Shown: in pieces, positions 19,763 to 28,387 of the stretch
Layout of the letters: every line of letters starts with the position of its first letter
Numbering within the stretch: position 1 is the first letter of the stretch
Translations under genes and position numbers: made by a program
Notes under the pieces: model-generated
What the model saw: the letters and a program-made list of their open reading frames with translations, nothing else
Databases searched by the model: none
What the model was told of the DNA's origin: nothing
NCBI GenBank assembly: GCA_019308685.1
Contig: JAFDHQ010000004.1
Location: forward strand, 1 to 43,433
Direction of reading: 5' to 3'
DNA from: Deltaproteobacteria bacterium
GTDB lineage: Bacteria; Desulfobacterota; Desulfobacteria; Desulfobacterales; UBA11574
DNA length: 43,433 nt

Positions 19763-19907
19763 CGTAACAAGTCCGATTTAGACGGTTTCGTAAAAAGTTC
19801 AAATTCAAGGCGTGCAAATTTTGTAATCATGAGGCGTACTTTTTCCGTACGTTGAATGATTACGAAATGCAGCACAACGCAGAAGTTGGACTTTTTACGA
19901 AACCGTC
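19763..19907. repeat. Nested inverted-repeat (MITE-like) element, copy between truB and rpsO
   Basis: An outer end CGTAACAAGTCCGATTTA is followed by a 127-bp core (19781-19907) bounded by GACGGTTTCGTAAAAAGTT and ACTTTTTACGAAACCGTC. The interior (GGCGTGCAAATTTTGTAATC, GTACGTTGAATGATTACG) is shared with copies at 32890 and 37080. No ORF lies inside. The truB TGA stop (19908-19906) is formed across the element edge. As RNA the whole unit would fold into a long hairpin. Confidence 0.9.
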
Positions 19908-20817
19908 AATTGTTGAATACACAACAATAACCATACCTGTTCCTATTTTTTGTATCCTTTAATACGGCAATCAGATGGTTGTTTGTATCAACAATTTTAA
20001 TAAAGCCTTCTAATGTCTCTGCATGCACCGGCCTTAAATCCTTTTTGGTTAGGATATTGCCATGCATTATTTTTTTTGCCAACGCATTATCGGCTATATA
20101 TTCGGGCATATCCTGCAATGCGTCTGACATACTGATTATCCGATGGGATATGTTTTCAGATAAAGCAAAATTTTCTATCTCAGATAACTTCATAGCCTCG
20201 GTAATCGAAAACCCGCTGCTTTGTATCCGCCTTAATTCTTTAAGATGGCCACCGCATCCGAGTAATTTTCCTATGTCTGAGCAAAGTGTTCGGATGTATG
20301 TTCCTGCCGAGCAGGATACACTAAAATGTATCAACGGCAGATTGATTCTAAGTATTTCAATGTTAAAAATAGTGATACGTCTTGCCGGTTTCTGAACCGG
20401 TTTCCCCCTGCGCGCCAGTTTGTAAAGGGGAATCCCTTTACATTTCAGTGCCGAGTAAATCGGCGGAATTTGCTCCATCGACCCCTTAAACTGGTTAAAT
20501 ACGGAACGTATTTTTACTTCAGAAAATAATACGTTATCACATGTGGATGTAACAATTCCAGTTGAATCCTGCGTGTCTGTTTCAATACCCAGGTGAAGAA
20601 CCGCTTCATATTTTTTGTTACCGTGCAGAAAAAATCTGGCAAGCTTTGTCGCACGATTGATACAGCATATTAAAATACCTGTTGCAAAAGGATCAAGTGT
20701 ACCGGTATGCCCGACTTTTCTTATTTTAAATATTTTTTTTATACAGGCCACTACCTCGGCGGAGGTTATACCTGCAGGCTTATCAATAAGTAAAATCCCG
20801 TTTAATTCAGACTGCAT
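19906..20817 (-). CDS. truB: tRNA pseudouridine-55 synthase
   Basis: A 303-residue TruB that makes pseudouridine 55 in the T-loop of tRNAs. The N-terminus LLIDKPAGITSAEVV and the catalytic HTGTLDPFATGIL with its Asp (about residues 37-48) are intact, as are the SCSAGTYIRTLCSDIG segment and a short PUA-like C-terminal region. Length is normal, but the last codons run to the edge of a repeat element that supplies the stop, so the original C-terminus may have differed slightly. It begins 8 bp after the nrnA stop. Confidence 0.97.
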   Translation of the reverse strand: MQSELNGILLIDKPAGITSAEVVACIKKIFKIRKVGHTGTLDPFATGILICCINRATKLARFFLHGNKKYEAVLHLGIETDTQDSTGIVTSTCDNVLFSEVKIRSVFNQFKGSMEQIPPIYSALKCKGIPLYKLARRGKPVQKPARRITIFNIEILRINLPLIHFSVSCSAGTYIRTLCSDIGKLLGCGGHLKELRRIQSSGFSITEAMKLSEIENFALSENISHRIISMSDALQDMPEYIADNALAKKIMHGNILTKKDLRPVHAETLEGFIKIVDTNNHLIAVLKDTKNRNRYGYCCVFNN

Positions 20818-20825
20818 CAGTTACG

Positions 20826-21794
20826 TCATATTTTTTCAGACAGCTTTAATATTTGTGAGGTTATATCAGAAAGTGTGGTTTCAATACTGAATCCGGCGGC
20901 AATGGAATGGCCGCCTCCACCAAACGAAGCTGCAATTGAAGCCACATCAACCGTTCCATCAGAACGGAGACTGACATCAAACCTTTTAATTTTTTTTGAT
21001 TTTTCTTGGCCGTTCCTGTTTTCCTGTATCAGCGCCGCTATTTTAACATCCTCAATACGTTTTGCGTAATTGATCAAACCGTCACTGTCTTCAGCCTGGG
21101 TGTGTGTTTCATCAAACATATCTTGACTCAGTGTCATAATTGACAGTTTACCGTTATTTGAGATCTCGATAGAGTCAAGGGCTAAATTAAGAAGCTTTAT
21201 GCGGCCCAGAGAATACGTTCCATATACATGTTGAGCAATATTATAAGGATCGACGCCCAATCCTACCATTTCTTGGCAGATTGAAAAAGCGGCCCGGTTT
21301 GTATTTGAAAAGCGAAAAGAACCGGTATCCGTCAAAATTCCCGTGTATATTGACGTAGCAATGGCTTTGTCAAAGGGGACATTCATCTGTTTTATCAGAC
21401 GGTATATGATCTCCGCGGTGGCACATGCTGAAGTATCTATGAGTTGAAAATGACCGAATCGGGTATTGGTCACATGATGATCGATGTTGACAATGATCGG
21501 AATCTGTCGAACCACTGAAACCGCCTTTCCGATTCGTTGTAAATCTCCGCAGTCAAGAATAACGGCAAGATCGTATTCTCTGTTTTTTACAGTCCTCACA
21601 ACACGGTTTGCAGCAGGGAGAAAACGATACACGGCAGGAATGGGACTTTCATTGTATAACGTTGTCTTTTTATTCAAACCATCAAAACAAAGTCCCATGG
21701 CGATCAACGAGCCGATTGCATCGCCGTCCGGGTTCGCGTGAGAAGCAACCAAAATGTGGTCACTATTTTTCAAATAACGTATTATTTGGTCCAT
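20826..21794 (-). CDS. nrnA: DHH-family bifunctional nanoRNase / pAp phosphatase
   Basis: A 322-residue DHH/DHHA1 phosphoesterase. Family members degrade 2-5 nt RNA fragments left by exonucleases such as PNPase and convert pAp to AMP. Motifs in order: SHANPDGDAIGS, DCGDLQRIG, NIDHHVTN (DHH), DTGSFRFSNT and the substrate-binding SFGGGGHSIAAGF near the C-terminus. The start at 21794 overlaps the rbfA end by 32 bp, indicating coupled translation. Confidence 0.94.
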   Translation of the reverse strand: MDQIIRYLKNSDHILVASHANPDGDAIGSLIAMGLCFDGLNKKTTLYNESPIPAVYRFLPAANRVVRTVKNREYDLAVILDCGDLQRIGKAVSVVRQIPIIVNIDHHVTNTRFGHFQLIDTSACATAEIIYRLIKQMNVPFDKAIATSIYTGILTDTGSFRFSNTNRAAFSICQEMVGLGVDPYNIAQHVYGTYSLGRIKLLNLALDSIEISNNGKLSIMTLSQDMFDETHTQAEDSDGLINYAKRIEDVKIAALIQENRNGQEKSKKIKRFDVSLRSDGTVDVASIAASFGGGGHSIAAGFSIETTLSDITSQILKLSEKI

Positions 21795-22140
21795 TATCCG
21801 CTTTTACAGCCTTCAAGACTTTATCTATTCGTGATCCGTAGTCAAAAGATTCATCGTAAAAAAATTTAAGATCCGGCATATACCGCAAACCCAACCGGCG
21901 AGCAAGTGTACGTTTTACATACCCCAGGGCACTTTTAAATCCTTCTGCCGCCTCTTCCATGCTTTTTTTGTTACCGGATGCAACGAAGTATATCCGCGCA
22001 ATTCTTAAATCTCGAGACATTTTAACATCTGTAATGCTGGCCTTTTCAAGACGAGGATCTTTTATTTTTTTCAGCAATATTTCCGACAATACTTTTTGTA
22101 TCTGGCCACTGACTCTGTCAGATCGTGCAAATGGTTTCAT
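21763..22140 (-). CDS. rbfA: Ribosome-binding factor A
   Basis: A 125-residue KH-like 30S maturation factor. Typical segments are RSDRVSGQIQKVLSEIL, DPRLEKASITDVKMSRDL, the kinked helix region ALGYVKRTLARRLGLRY and the FFYDESFDYGSRID end. It helps finish 16S rRNA 5'-end processing and acts in cold adaptation. It overlaps the ylxP-like stop by 4 bp and nrnA by 32 bp within the operon. Confidence 0.97.
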   Translation of the reverse strand: MKPFARSDRVSGQIQKVLSEILLKKIKDPRLEKASITDVKMSRDLRIARIYFVASGNKKSMEEAAEGFKSALGYVKRTLARRLGLRYMPDLKFFYDESFDYGSRIDKVLKAVKADNGPNNTLFEK

Positions 22141-22424
22141 AAATTGATGATCTCCATCTCACTGTCGATGATCTCGGCCAGATTCAATTCCTCTGCCAGA
22201 TTAAAAATCTTGTCTATCTTGGAGTTTATCACCTTTCGATTGTTGCCGACCAGGGAAAACCCTATCACTGCCTTTTGATAGATGTCATTTGATCCGACCT
22301 CTGCAACCGAAACATTAAAATTATTGCGCAGCCGGCTAATGATCGATTTTACAATTTTCCTTTTGCCTTTTAAAGAGCGGCAATCATGTAACCTGAATGT
22401 GATAGTCCCTAAACCCGCAACCAT
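22137..22424 (-). CDS. DUF503 (YlxP-like) protein
   Basis: A 95-residue DUF503 protein, a ferredoxin-like fold commonly found between infB and rbfA. The hallmark is SLKGKRKIVKSI after the first strand (GLGTITFRLHDCR), then VAEVGSNDIYQKAVIGFSLV. The ATG at 22424 is chosen over the one at 22463 because it follows the infB stop with a GAG-rich ribosome site and gives the standard N-terminus. The role is not established; location suggests ribosome-linked work. Confidence 0.9.
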   Translation of the reverse strand: MVAGLGTITFRLHDCRSLKGKRKIVKSIISRLRNNFNVSVAEVGSNDIYQKAVIGFSLVGNNRKVINSKIDKIFNLAEELNLAEIIDSEMEIINL

Positions 22425-22431
22425 GTCACTC

Positions 22432-25119
22432 TCACTCTTTAAGTTCAGGTTTGATCTCCTCAAGGTAGTAACATTCTATGATATCACCCACCTTGATGTC
22501 ATTATATTTTTGGATTCCGATCCCGCATTCATAACCGCTCTGGGCTTCTTTGATATCGTCTTTGAAATGCCGGAGGGAAGAAATTTTACCGTCATGACAG
22601 ACAACCCAATCCCTGAGGACACGCGCAAGCTGCCCCCTCTCTATTTTCCCTTCAGTGACATAGCAACCTGCGATAGCTCCAACTTTTGGGACATGAAACA
22701 CTTCGCGGACTTCGGCTTTTCCCAGGATCCGTTCTTCAAAAGTAGACGACATCATACCGAGTATGGCATCCTTGATGTCTTTTATAATATCATAAATGAC
22801 ATTATAAAAACGTATGTCCACGTTTTCTTCATGAGCAAGCGCCTGAATTTTAGAAGTGGGACGAACGTTAAACCCTATAATTATGGCATCAGAAACGGTG
22901 GCCAGGGAAATATCCGATTCGGTCAACGTGCCGGTAGCTGAATGAACCACGTTAATTTTAACTTCCTCGTTGGAAAGTTTTATCAAAGCCTCCTCAAGGG
23001 CTTCGATAGAGCCATGCACATCGGTTTTAATTATGAGATTGAGATCTTTAACCCTGTTTGTCTGTATCTGCTCATAAAGTTTTTCAAGACTTAATCTGCT
23101 GGTTTTTGCCAGTTCTTTAGACCGTTGTTTCTTTATTCGATGCGCACTGACCTGCTTGGCATTCTTTTCGTCTGCCAGCGAAAGCAACTCATCGCCGGCA
23201 TTCGGGACACCTGAAAGCCCGATTATTTCAACCGGCATTGAAGGTCCGGCGGACGTTAAATTCATTCCCATGTCATTCACCAAGGCTCGTATTTTGCCAT
23301 AGTGTATGCCGCAAACCACCGGATCATGAATCTTCAGAGTTCCCTGCTTAACCAGAACCGTGGCAACAGCACCTCTGCCTGAATCAAGCTTTGCTTCAAC
23401 CACGTAACCCATGGCAAGCCGATCCGGATTTGCTTTAAGCTCCAATATTTCTGCCTGAAGAAGAACCATTTCAAGCAGATCATCAATCCCCTGCTCCTTT
23501 TTGGCAGAAACCTGGACAAAAATAGTATCACCGCCCCAATCTTCAGGTACAAGACCTGTATCCGCAAGTTCACGCTGAACCCGTTCAGGATCGGCATTTT
23601 CTTTGTCTATTTTATTAATTGCCACGATGATCGGGACTTTTGCGGCTTTTGAGTGGTTTATCGCTTCAATGGTTTGGGGCATAACACCATCATCTGCGGC
23701 AACAACCAGAATGACCAGGTCCGTGACCTTGGCACCACGGGCACGCATTTCTGTAAACGCCTCATGCCCCGGCGTATCCAGAAATACAATCTGGCCTTTA
23801 TCTGTAGATACATTATAGGCCCCGATATGTTGGGTGATTCCCCCGGCTTCATTTTCCGTGACTTTGGTTTTTCTTATCACATCAAGAAGAGAGGTCTTTC
23901 CATGATCCACATGTCCCATAATAGTAACTACCGGCGGCCTTTCGATGAGCTTATCCGGATCATCCTTTTCTATCTTTAAAAGAGTTTCTTCTTCAAAAGA
24001 GGCTTTTTCCAGTTCGTAATCGAATTCTGCGGCCACAAGAACGGCGGTATCAAAATCTATAACCTGGTTAACCGTTGCCATAACACCCAAAGCCATCAGC
24101 TTTTTGATCATTTCTCCGGCTTTAATTCCCATTCGTTTTGCCAAATCAGACAGGGCAATGGCCTCATCAATTTTTATTCTACGTTTGATGGCTTTAGGAG
24201 TAGTTATCAAAGGCTTTTGTTTCACCAGTGTGGTTTTAGCCTTTGCAGCCTTTCGCCCCTTACGAATCCGATTACCCTTAATATAAAGATCGGCCCCCTC
24301 AACCACCTCTTTTTTACGGAAGGAGATTTTCTTTTTGAAAAACTTTCTATCTCTTGCAGTTTCGTCGAGCTTTTTTGTCCATTTCTTTTTTTTCTTTTTG
24401 TCTTTTACAGGTGCCTCTGTCGAAGGTGATTCGGGTTCAGACACCTCTGTCGGTGGTGATATTTTTTCAAGTTTTGCTTTGGGTTTATGCACCCGGTCTT
24501 TTTCGATCTTGGGCTCTTTTTTCCCAGGATCGGGGGTTACGGGCAGTTTTATAATTTTTGCCGGAACATCTTTTTCAATCTTTTTAGCGTCTTTTTTCTT
24601 TTTTAATTTCTTTAAAGCCACCGGTTTGATGACTTTAGGTTTTTCTTTCGAAACAATGGGTTGTGTAACGGCTTCTTCAGGTGCATCCTCCTTGACGGTT
24701 GCGTCTTTCTCTACAGCCTTTTTCCCTTTGACAATAGGTTCGGGAGCATCTTCCTTGATCAGCTCTTCCGTTTCTTTTTCCGGAGGGATTTCTTTTTCTT
24801 TAAGCGCTTTTTCAGACGATTGATCAGCAACTTCTGTCTTTTCGGGATGCTGTTCCGGTTCAATAGCCGTCTCTGGCTGAACCGCTATTGGCTGCACACG
24901 TTTTTTTCGTCTTCGGATAATCGACGGTTTTATACGCGTTTCCTCAACCTCTTTTTGTGGTGAGCCAAGTAAATTCATTTTTATCCTGTTCACAGCTTCA
25001 TCATCCAGAGAACTCATATGGCTTTTGACATCAATATCCATATTCCGTATCTTTTCGAGCAGTTCTTTATTTGTTACGTTAAGATCTCTGGCAAGTTCAT
25101 ATATTCTGATCTTTGCCAT
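22432..25119 (-). CDS. infB: Translation initiation factor IF-2
   Basis: An 895-residue IF-2, the GTPase that brings initiator fMet-tRNA to the 30S subunit and promotes subunit joining. The N-terminal IF2N module ([20 protein letters not shown]) is followed by a long Lys/Glu/Pro-rich linker (about 60-300), a second IF2N-like module (about 310-370) and the G domain (about 390-560) with [16 protein letters not shown] and NKID, then beta-barrel and C-terminal tRNA-binding domains. The ribosome site is a G-run (GGGGGGA). It follows nusA by 100 bp. Confidence 0.98.
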   Translation of the reverse strand: MAKIRIYELARDLNVTNKELLEKIRNMDIDVKSHMSSLDDEAVNRIKMNLLGSPQKEVEETRIKPSIIRRRKKRVQPIAVQPETAIEPEQHPEKTEVADQSSEKALKEKEIPPEKETEELIKEDAPEPIVKGKKAVEKDATVKEDAPEEAVTQPIVSKEKPKVIKPVALKKLKKKKDAKKIEKDVPAKIIKLPVTPDPGKKEPKIEKDRVHKPKAKLEKISPPTEVSEPESPSTEAPVKDKKKKKKWTKKLDETARDRKFFKKKISFRKKEVVEGADLYIKGNRIRKGRKAAKAKTTLVKQKPLITTPKAIKRRIKIDEAIALSDLAKRMGIKAGEMIKKLMALGVMATVNQVIDFDTAVLVAAEFDYELEKASFEEETLLKIEKDDPDKLIERPPVVTIMGHVDHGKTSLLDVIRKTKVTENEAGGITQHIGAYNVSTDKGQIVFLDTPGHEAFTEMRARGAKVTDLVILVVAADDGVMPQTIEAINHSKAAKVPIIVAINKIDKENADPERVQRELADTGLVPEDWGGDTIFVQVSAKKEQGIDDLLEMVLLQAEILELKANPDRLAMGYVVEAKLDSGRGAVATVLVKQGTLKIHDPVVCGIHYGKIRALVNDMGMNLTSAGPSMPVEIIGLSGVPNAGDELLSLADEKNAKQVSAHRIKKQRSKELAKTSRLSLEKLYEQIQTNRVKDLNLIIKTDVHGSIEALEEALIKLSNEEVKINVVHSATGTLTESDISLATVSDAIIIGFNVRPTSKIQALAHEENVDIRFYNVIYDIIKDIKDAILGMMSSTFEERILGKAEVREVFHVPKVGAIAGCYVTEGKIERGQLARVLRDWVVCHDGKISSLRHFKDDIKEAQSGYECGIGIQKYNDIKVGDIIECYYLEEIKPELKE

Positions 25120-25219
25120 CCATCCCCCCTGAATTCGGTTGTTACCGAACTTTTGTTTATATATTTTCTCAATATGTTAATTTGGCCGATTTAGAAGACC
25201 ATCCCGGCCGGTATATGGG

Positions 25220-26728
25220 CTATCCGTCATCTTCTGAAGTATTATCGACAGATAAAGACTGTCCGGACACCCGCTCATCACTATCGCTAGCTTCTTTTAA
25301 GGCCTCCCGAACATCTGAACCCACTGAATTTTCATCACTATCCGCTTCATCATCCGGTATAACTTCTTCAGATATGTCATCGATCGTCTCTTCTTTTAAG
25401 ACCTCCTGAACATCTGAAACCGCTGAATTCCCATCGCCATCCAATTCATCATTGGGCAAATCTTCATTGGGTAGCTCATCGGCCGTTTCTGTGCTTACCA
25501 TATATTTTCTTGAAGTTTCGATCAGTTGCATGGCTTTTTCTTCGTCAATGTCTCTGATCTGAATCAAATCTTCTACCGAAGAATTGCTGAGTTCCTCAGC
25601 AGAAAAAAATCCCTTTTCATACAAAGCATCCGCCATGCTAATCCCAACGCCCGGCAATGAAACCAGAGAGTCGTAGCCATCTTGCATGGCTTTACTGTAT
25701 CGTGTTTCACTGATGACATCAAGATGCCATTTAGTCAGTTTTGAGGCCAAACGAACATTTTGCCCTCTTTTCCCGATGGCTATTGAAAGAAATTCGTCGG
25801 GTACAATGACTTCCATGGATTGATTCTCTTCATCAATAATAACTCTAGATATTTCAGCAGGTGCAAGTGCATTGCATACAAATTTTGCAGGATCAATATG
25901 CCAGGATATAATATCTATTTTCTCCCCCTTAAGTTCCTGAACAACGTTCTGTACACGACTCCCTTTCATTCCGACACAGGCACCAACCGGGTCTATATCG
26001 GAATCGTTGGAAGTCACTGCAAATTTTGCACGGATTCCGGGTTCACGAACCGCACCCATAATAGTTACGATACCCTCGCTGATTTCCGGAACTTCTGTTT
26101 TGAAAAGACAAATCAGAAAATCAGGATGTGTTCTCGAAAGAATAATTTGCGGGCCGCGAGTTTCATGAAGCACATCCACTATATATGCTCTGACACGATC
26201 ACCCCGTCGATACGATTCCTTAGGAATCTGTTCTCTTGCCGGAAGAATACCTTCGGTTTGCCCTAAATTAACGATAATGTCGTTACGGTCAAAACGCTGT
26301 ACAATTCCGTTGATAATTTCACCTTTTCGGCCCACAAAACTCGAATAAACCGCATCCCTCTCCGCGTCTTTCATTTTCTGTATAATAACTTGTTTGGCCG
26401 ACTGTGCCGCGATACGTCCAAAAGTGGAAGTATCCATTTTTGTGCCGAGGCTGTCACCGATTTCGCATTCCGAATCCAGCTTGCGCCCTTCTTCAAGGCT
26501 TATTTGGAGATCGGGCTCTGTAATCTCTTCAGCCACATCTTTAAACTGGAATACTTCAATTTCCCCGGTTGCATCATTGTATTGAACTTCAATATCTACC
26601 TTGGTCCCAAACTTTTTTCTCGCAGCAGATTCCAGGGCTTCCTCAAGAGCTTTGATAAGCACCTCGCGGTTAATACCCTTGTCTCGACTAACCTGTTCAA
26701 TTACACGTTTTATATCTGCTATAAACAT
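25220..26728 (-). CDS. nusA: Transcription factor NusA
   Basis: A 502-residue NusA that binds RNA polymerase and RNA to control pausing, termination and antitermination. Order of domains: NusA-N (about 1-130), S1 (about 135-200), KH1 and KH2 (about 205-345, with GACVGMKGSRVQNVVQEL and IAIGKRGQNVRLASKL) and one helix-hairpin-helix repeat (about 350-415). The last about 85 residues are strongly acidic and hold two similar units, GNSAVSDVQEVLKEE and ENSVGSDVREALKEA, a tail unlike the basic linkers of its neighbours. The ribosome site is GAGGAA. Confidence 0.97.
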   Translation of the reverse strand: MFIADIKRVIEQVSRDKGINREVLIKALEEALESAARKKFGTKVDIEVQYNDATGEIEVFQFKDVAEEITEPDLQISLEEGRKLDSECEIGDSLGTKMDTSTFGRIAAQSAKQVIIQKMKDAERDAVYSSFVGRKGEIINGIVQRFDRNDIIVNLGQTEGILPAREQIPKESYRRGDRVRAYIVDVLHETRGPQIILSRTHPDFLICLFKTEVPEISEGIVTIMGAVREPGIRAKFAVTSNDSDIDPVGACVGMKGSRVQNVVQELKGEKIDIISWHIDPAKFVCNALAPAEISRVIIDEENQSMEVIVPDEFLSIAIGKRGQNVRLASKLTKWHLDVISETRYSKAMQDGYDSLVSLPGVGISMADALYEKGFFSAEELSNSSVEDLIQIRDIDEEKAMQLIETSRKYMVSTETADELPNEDLPNDELDGDGNSAVSDVQEVLKEETIDDISEEVIPDDEADSDENSVGSDVREALKEASDSDERVSGQSLSVDNTSEDDG

Positions 26729-26807
26729 ACGTTTTTCCTCGTTATTCTAAATATCAACTGTTGTCCGAATAAAACCCTGATTATTCAGCTAAGGGTGAAC
26801 ATTCGGG

Positions 26808-27341
26808 CTAATCAGCAAGTCGCGCCGTAATAATTTCCTGGTAAGGAATACATGCGATTTTACCATTGACCGACAGTTTTACCATTTCTTCAGATATGCC
26901 CATAAGGACACCTTTAAATTTTTTTTGGCCGTCAACAGGTTGAGCGGTTTTAATTTTTACACGGTTTCCTTTGAATCTATCAAAGTCACGCCTTTTTCTA
27001 AGGGGACGATTCGGTCCCGGCGATGAGACCTCCAGACGGTATGGCCCGGTATCTTCAAGAAATACATCCAAAAGGTCGCTTGACTGGCGGCTGATATGTA
27101 CACAGTCGTCGAGGGTAACTCCTCCGGGTCCGTCTATAAAAAGGCGGAGTATCCTCCCACCCGCTTCCCTCTGATATTCAAGGTGGACCAACTCCAACCC
27201 CTCGGTTTCACACAGCGATTCTATTAATTCTCTTGCCTGTGCAACAATTTTTTCCTTATTTACCGGAGATCGGTTTTTATGTGTCCGGGTCTTGACCTTA
27301 AATTTTAATCTGTTCTTTGCTTTTTTATTTTGACCTTTCAA
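26808..27341 (-). CDS. rimP: Ribosome maturation factor RimP (TTG start)
   Basis: A 177-residue RimP needed for 30S maturation. Conserved segments are GLELVHLEYQREAGGRILRL, the GVTLDDCVHISRQ motif, LEVSSPGPNRPLRK and the C-terminal Sm-like region. The frame has no ATG; TTG at 27341 is the only reasonable start and gives a basic N-terminal extension of about 25 residues. The ribosome site is weak (GATAGG). It heads the rimP-nusA-infB block. Two hairpins lie directly upstream. Confidence 0.93.
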   Translation of the reverse strand: MKGQNKKAKNRLKFKVKTRTHKNRSPVNKEKIVAQARELIESLCETEGLELVHLEYQREAGGRILRLFIDGPGGVTLDDCVHISRQSSDLLDVFLEDTGPYRLEVSSPGPNRPLRKRRDFDRFKGNRVKIKTAQPVDGQKKFKGVLMGISEEMVKLSVNGKIACIPYQEIITARLAD

Positions 27342-27351
27342 TGGCCTATCG

Positions 27352-27387
27352 ATTTGATGAATTCGACTTTTTAGAAATTCATCAAAT
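27352..27387. repeat. 12-bp perfect inverted repeat in the rimP leader
   Basis: ATTTGATGAATT and AATTCATCAAAT flank a 12-nt loop containing GACTTTTT. The arms plus GACTTTTT resemble the outermost ends of the nested repeat family (TTGATGAATTCGTAAC at 33032 and beyond), so this may be a copy that lost its core. In RNA it would place a hairpin about 10 nt before the rimP TTG. Confidence 0.6.
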
Positions 27388-27397
27388 TGTCCCCCAT

Positions 27398-27424
27398 AAA
27401 AAATAAAAACGGGCTTTCGCCCGT
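27398..27424 (-). terminator. Rho-independent terminator between tRNA-Gly and rimP
   Basis: On the minus strand ACGGGC, a 4-nt GAAA loop, GCCCGT, then a T-rich tract (TTTTTATTTTTTA). The 6-bp GC-rich stem closed by a GNRA loop is a strong terminator. It would end transcripts coming from tRNA-Gly or merR, or act as an attenuator ahead of rimP-nusA-infB. A T-rich run on the other side makes it partly bidirectional. Confidence 0.8.
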
Positions 27425-27543
27425 TTCTTCTAATACAGGTAGATCTTAGTGGATCGAGAGACTTTATCTGTTCATGAAAATAACCATAAGGAAAAAATTA
27501 ACTCCAAACCACACATGCATAGCCAAAATCTACACTTTGATAA

Positions 27544-27685
27544 GAGACCATTGAAAAACGACCCCTTTTGCCCAATCCCGGCGTCAGACTCAAATTTTAA
27601 TCCTCAAAATACTAAATGTATTCCTGTGGTTAAAATTTTCGCCTTCCTTGGCCTTGAACAAAATTGAACATTTTTCAAAGGTCTC
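27544..27685. repeat. 142-bp inverted-repeat element (GAGACC ends)
   Basis: The ends GAGACCATTGAAAAA and TTTTTCAAAGGTCTC are inverted repeats with one mismatch over 15 bp. The interior has no ORF; it differs in sequence from the GACGGTTTC family. It lies 34 bp downstream of tRNA-Gly. It resembles a non-autonomous transposable element by structure only. Confidence 0.7.
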
Positions 27686-27719
27686 ATAACCTTATATATT
27701 AAACAAGGCGAACATCCAA

Positions 27720-27794
27720 TGGAGCGGGCAACGAGATTTGAACTCGCGACTCCAAGCTTGGGAAGCTTGTACTCTACCACTGAGTTATGCCCGC
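27720..27794 (-). tRNA. tRNA-Gly (anticodon CCC)
   Basis: A complete 75-nt tRNA on the minus strand: acceptor GCGGGCA pairs with TGCCCGC, the D-arm contains ACTCAGTGGTAGAGT, the anticodon stem CAAGC/GCTTG encloses loop TTCCCAA (anticodon CCC), the T-arm is GCGAGTTCAAATCTCGT, the discriminator is T and the CCA end is encoded. It reads GGG codons. Confidence 0.96.
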
Positions 27795-27808
27795 GCGTGG
27801 ATATTCGT

Positions 27809-27837
27809 AAAATAATAAAAAAAAAATCCCTTGTCAA
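27809..27837 (-). promoter_or_regulatory. Putative sigma-70 promoter of tRNA-Gly
   Basis: TTGACA, a 17-nt spacer beginning AGGGATTT and continuing as a T run, then TATTTT, 14 nt before the tRNA 5' end. The perfect -35 box and the spacer shared with the tRNA-Asn upstream region (93-121) support a real promoter. Confidence 0.7.
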
Positions 27838-27935
27838 TACAATTAAATAATAAATCCTAAATTCTGCGTTATCTGTTTTTGAAAAAAGATATTAAAAAAT
27901 TTAGGTAAATTTTTAAAGCGGTAATAGCATTCGGA

Positions 27936-28283
27936 TTAGCTTATAAGATCGCGTATGTTTTTAAGTCTTATGCGAATTTCATCGAGGGAGATGGTTGAAG
28001 GTTTTGCTTTTTTTTCATCCGGTTTGATTTTTAAATGCTGTCTGGCCCCTTGAATTGTAAATTTCTTATCATACAAAAGGTGTTTTATTTTTAGAATCAA
28101 CTCAATGTCACTTTTCCGATACAGCCTCTGACCTGAATCAGATCGTTTGGGATTTATTTTTTTGAACTCATTCTCCCAGAATCTCAAAACATACGCCGGG
28201 ACCCCAACAATTGCACTGACTTCCCCCACCTTGAAATAAAGCTTATCCGGCAGTTCTTTTTGATAAGAAGTGTAATCTTCCAT
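27936..28283 (-). CDS. MerR-family transcriptional regulator
   Basis: A 115-residue protein with a MerR-type winged helix-turn-helix: YFKVGEVSAIVGVPAYVLRF, then WENEFKKINPKRSDSGQRLYR and the LLYDKKFTIQGARQHL helix. The C-terminal region is short (about 30 residues) with no Cys cluster, so it is not a metal or redox sensor of the classic kind. A MerR gene after pheT is common in proteobacteria, often with ihfA between; ihfA is absent here. Regulated genes unknown. Confidence 0.9.
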   Translation of the reverse strand: MEDYTSYQKELPDKLYFKVGEVSAIVGVPAYVLRFWENEFKKINPKRSDSGQRLYRKSDIELILKIKHLLYDKKFTIQGARQHLKIKPDEKKAKPSTISLDEIRIRLKNIRDLIS

Positions 28284-28387
28284 TGTTTAACCCACAGCTT
28301 TTAATAGGTTAGCAACCGTTCAGTCTTTTGCAGCAAGTCCATTTCAAACAATCGGCACTATTTTTAAAAAGCTGGTAAGTTAAAAGA

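Noticed and set aside
24335-24823. 162-aa plus-strand ORF rich in Phe and Ser
   Set aside because: It is the mirror of the Lys/Glu-rich IF-2 linker; the composition is explained by the complement of that repeat-like coding sequence.
27700-27800. Integration site (att) at tRNA-Gly
   Set aside because: No integrase and no duplicated tRNA 3' end are visible nearby.
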